DNA from: Gymnothorax reevesii
Lineage: Eukaryota > Chordata > Actinopteri > Anguilliformes > Muraenidae
DNA length: 64,000 nt
NCBI GenBank assembly: GCA_029721435.1
Contig: CM056587.1
Location: forward strand, 186,001 to 250,000
Direction of reading: 5' to 3'
Position numbers and translations under genes: made by a program. Of the stretch, positions 63,881 to 64,000 are shown piece by piece. Numbering within the stretch: position 1 is the first letter of the stretch; the number at the start of each line of letters is the position of its first letter. A model generated the notes under the pieces. That model did no database searches. It was not told where the DNA came from and saw only the letters and a list, made by a program, of their open reading frames with translations.

Positions 63881-64000
63881 CCACATCAACGCCAACTACG
63901 TTATCAAGTAAGAATTATTTGAGCAATAACGAAAATTGAACATGGGAATGAGAATAAAATAATATCCAAACATATACCAATCTAGAATTGCTTTTTATGT

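Overview
This window is vertebrate nuclear DNA, most likely from a ray-finned fish. The only cellular gene I recognise is the 3' three-quarters of KPNA3 (importin alpha-4) on the plus strand. Eleven exons can be placed from 8302 to the stop codon at 60828, followed by a 3' UTR of about 2 kb ending near 62860. The exons encode armadillo (ARM) repeats 2 to 10 and the acidic C-terminal tail. The first ~130 codons lie upstream of the window. The fish assignment rests on the protein and on the repeat mix: many Tc1 families, Rex1-like, Expander/RTE-like and L1/Tx1-like LINEs, a gypsy element with a SCAN-like gag, hAT elements and a tRNA-derived SINE. The species cannot be named.

Layout. 1-8300: upstream intron sequence, with a hAT-type zinc-finger fragment, a long-inverted-repeat transposon that hosts a second TTAA-flanked transposon (2702-4580), and several GTCC-rich hairpin elements (5803-6800, 7562-7968). 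8302-9335: three KPNA3 exons; the intron between exons two and three carries a tandem array of eight extra copies of the exon-end/splice-donor junction. 9720-15113: decayed L1-like LINE. 15820-20916: Tc1 remnant, a small promoter/ORF/poly(A) cassette, a hAT element with perfect 8-bp target duplications, and a Tc1 element with an almost intact transposase. 21617-21661: short exon. 21990-27180: dispersed repeats, a foldback element and a nearly intact Rex1-like LINE on the minus strand with one stop codon. 28146-31085: three-level nested insertion. 32440-34880: Expander-like RTE LINE, 3' truncated. 35130-36944: palindromic repeat, MITE and two exons. 37037-41486: hAT MITE, minisatellite and two Tc1 elements placed end to end, the second hit by a SINE. 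42480-46613: Tc1 remnant with a solo LTR, then a gypsy element that carries the same LTR. 47710-49000: four exons. 49306-60232: five or more DNA transposons in the last intron. 60733-62860: terminal exon and 3' UTR. 63380-63880: dispersed repeat carrying a hairpin insertion.

KPNA3 is a housekeeping nuclear-import adaptor, and almost everything else here is intronic mobile DNA. The two observations that most deserve a second look are the splice-donor minisatellite at 8517-9138, in which eight identical 5' splice sites follow one another within 505 bp, and a set of short hairpin-ended elements with different arms but a shared layout (CG-rich arm, ATAG-type box, GTCC run, AAATTTGG-like core). 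All boundaries were read by eye, and family names for the transposons are recognitions from memory of protein motifs and terminal sequences, not database results.
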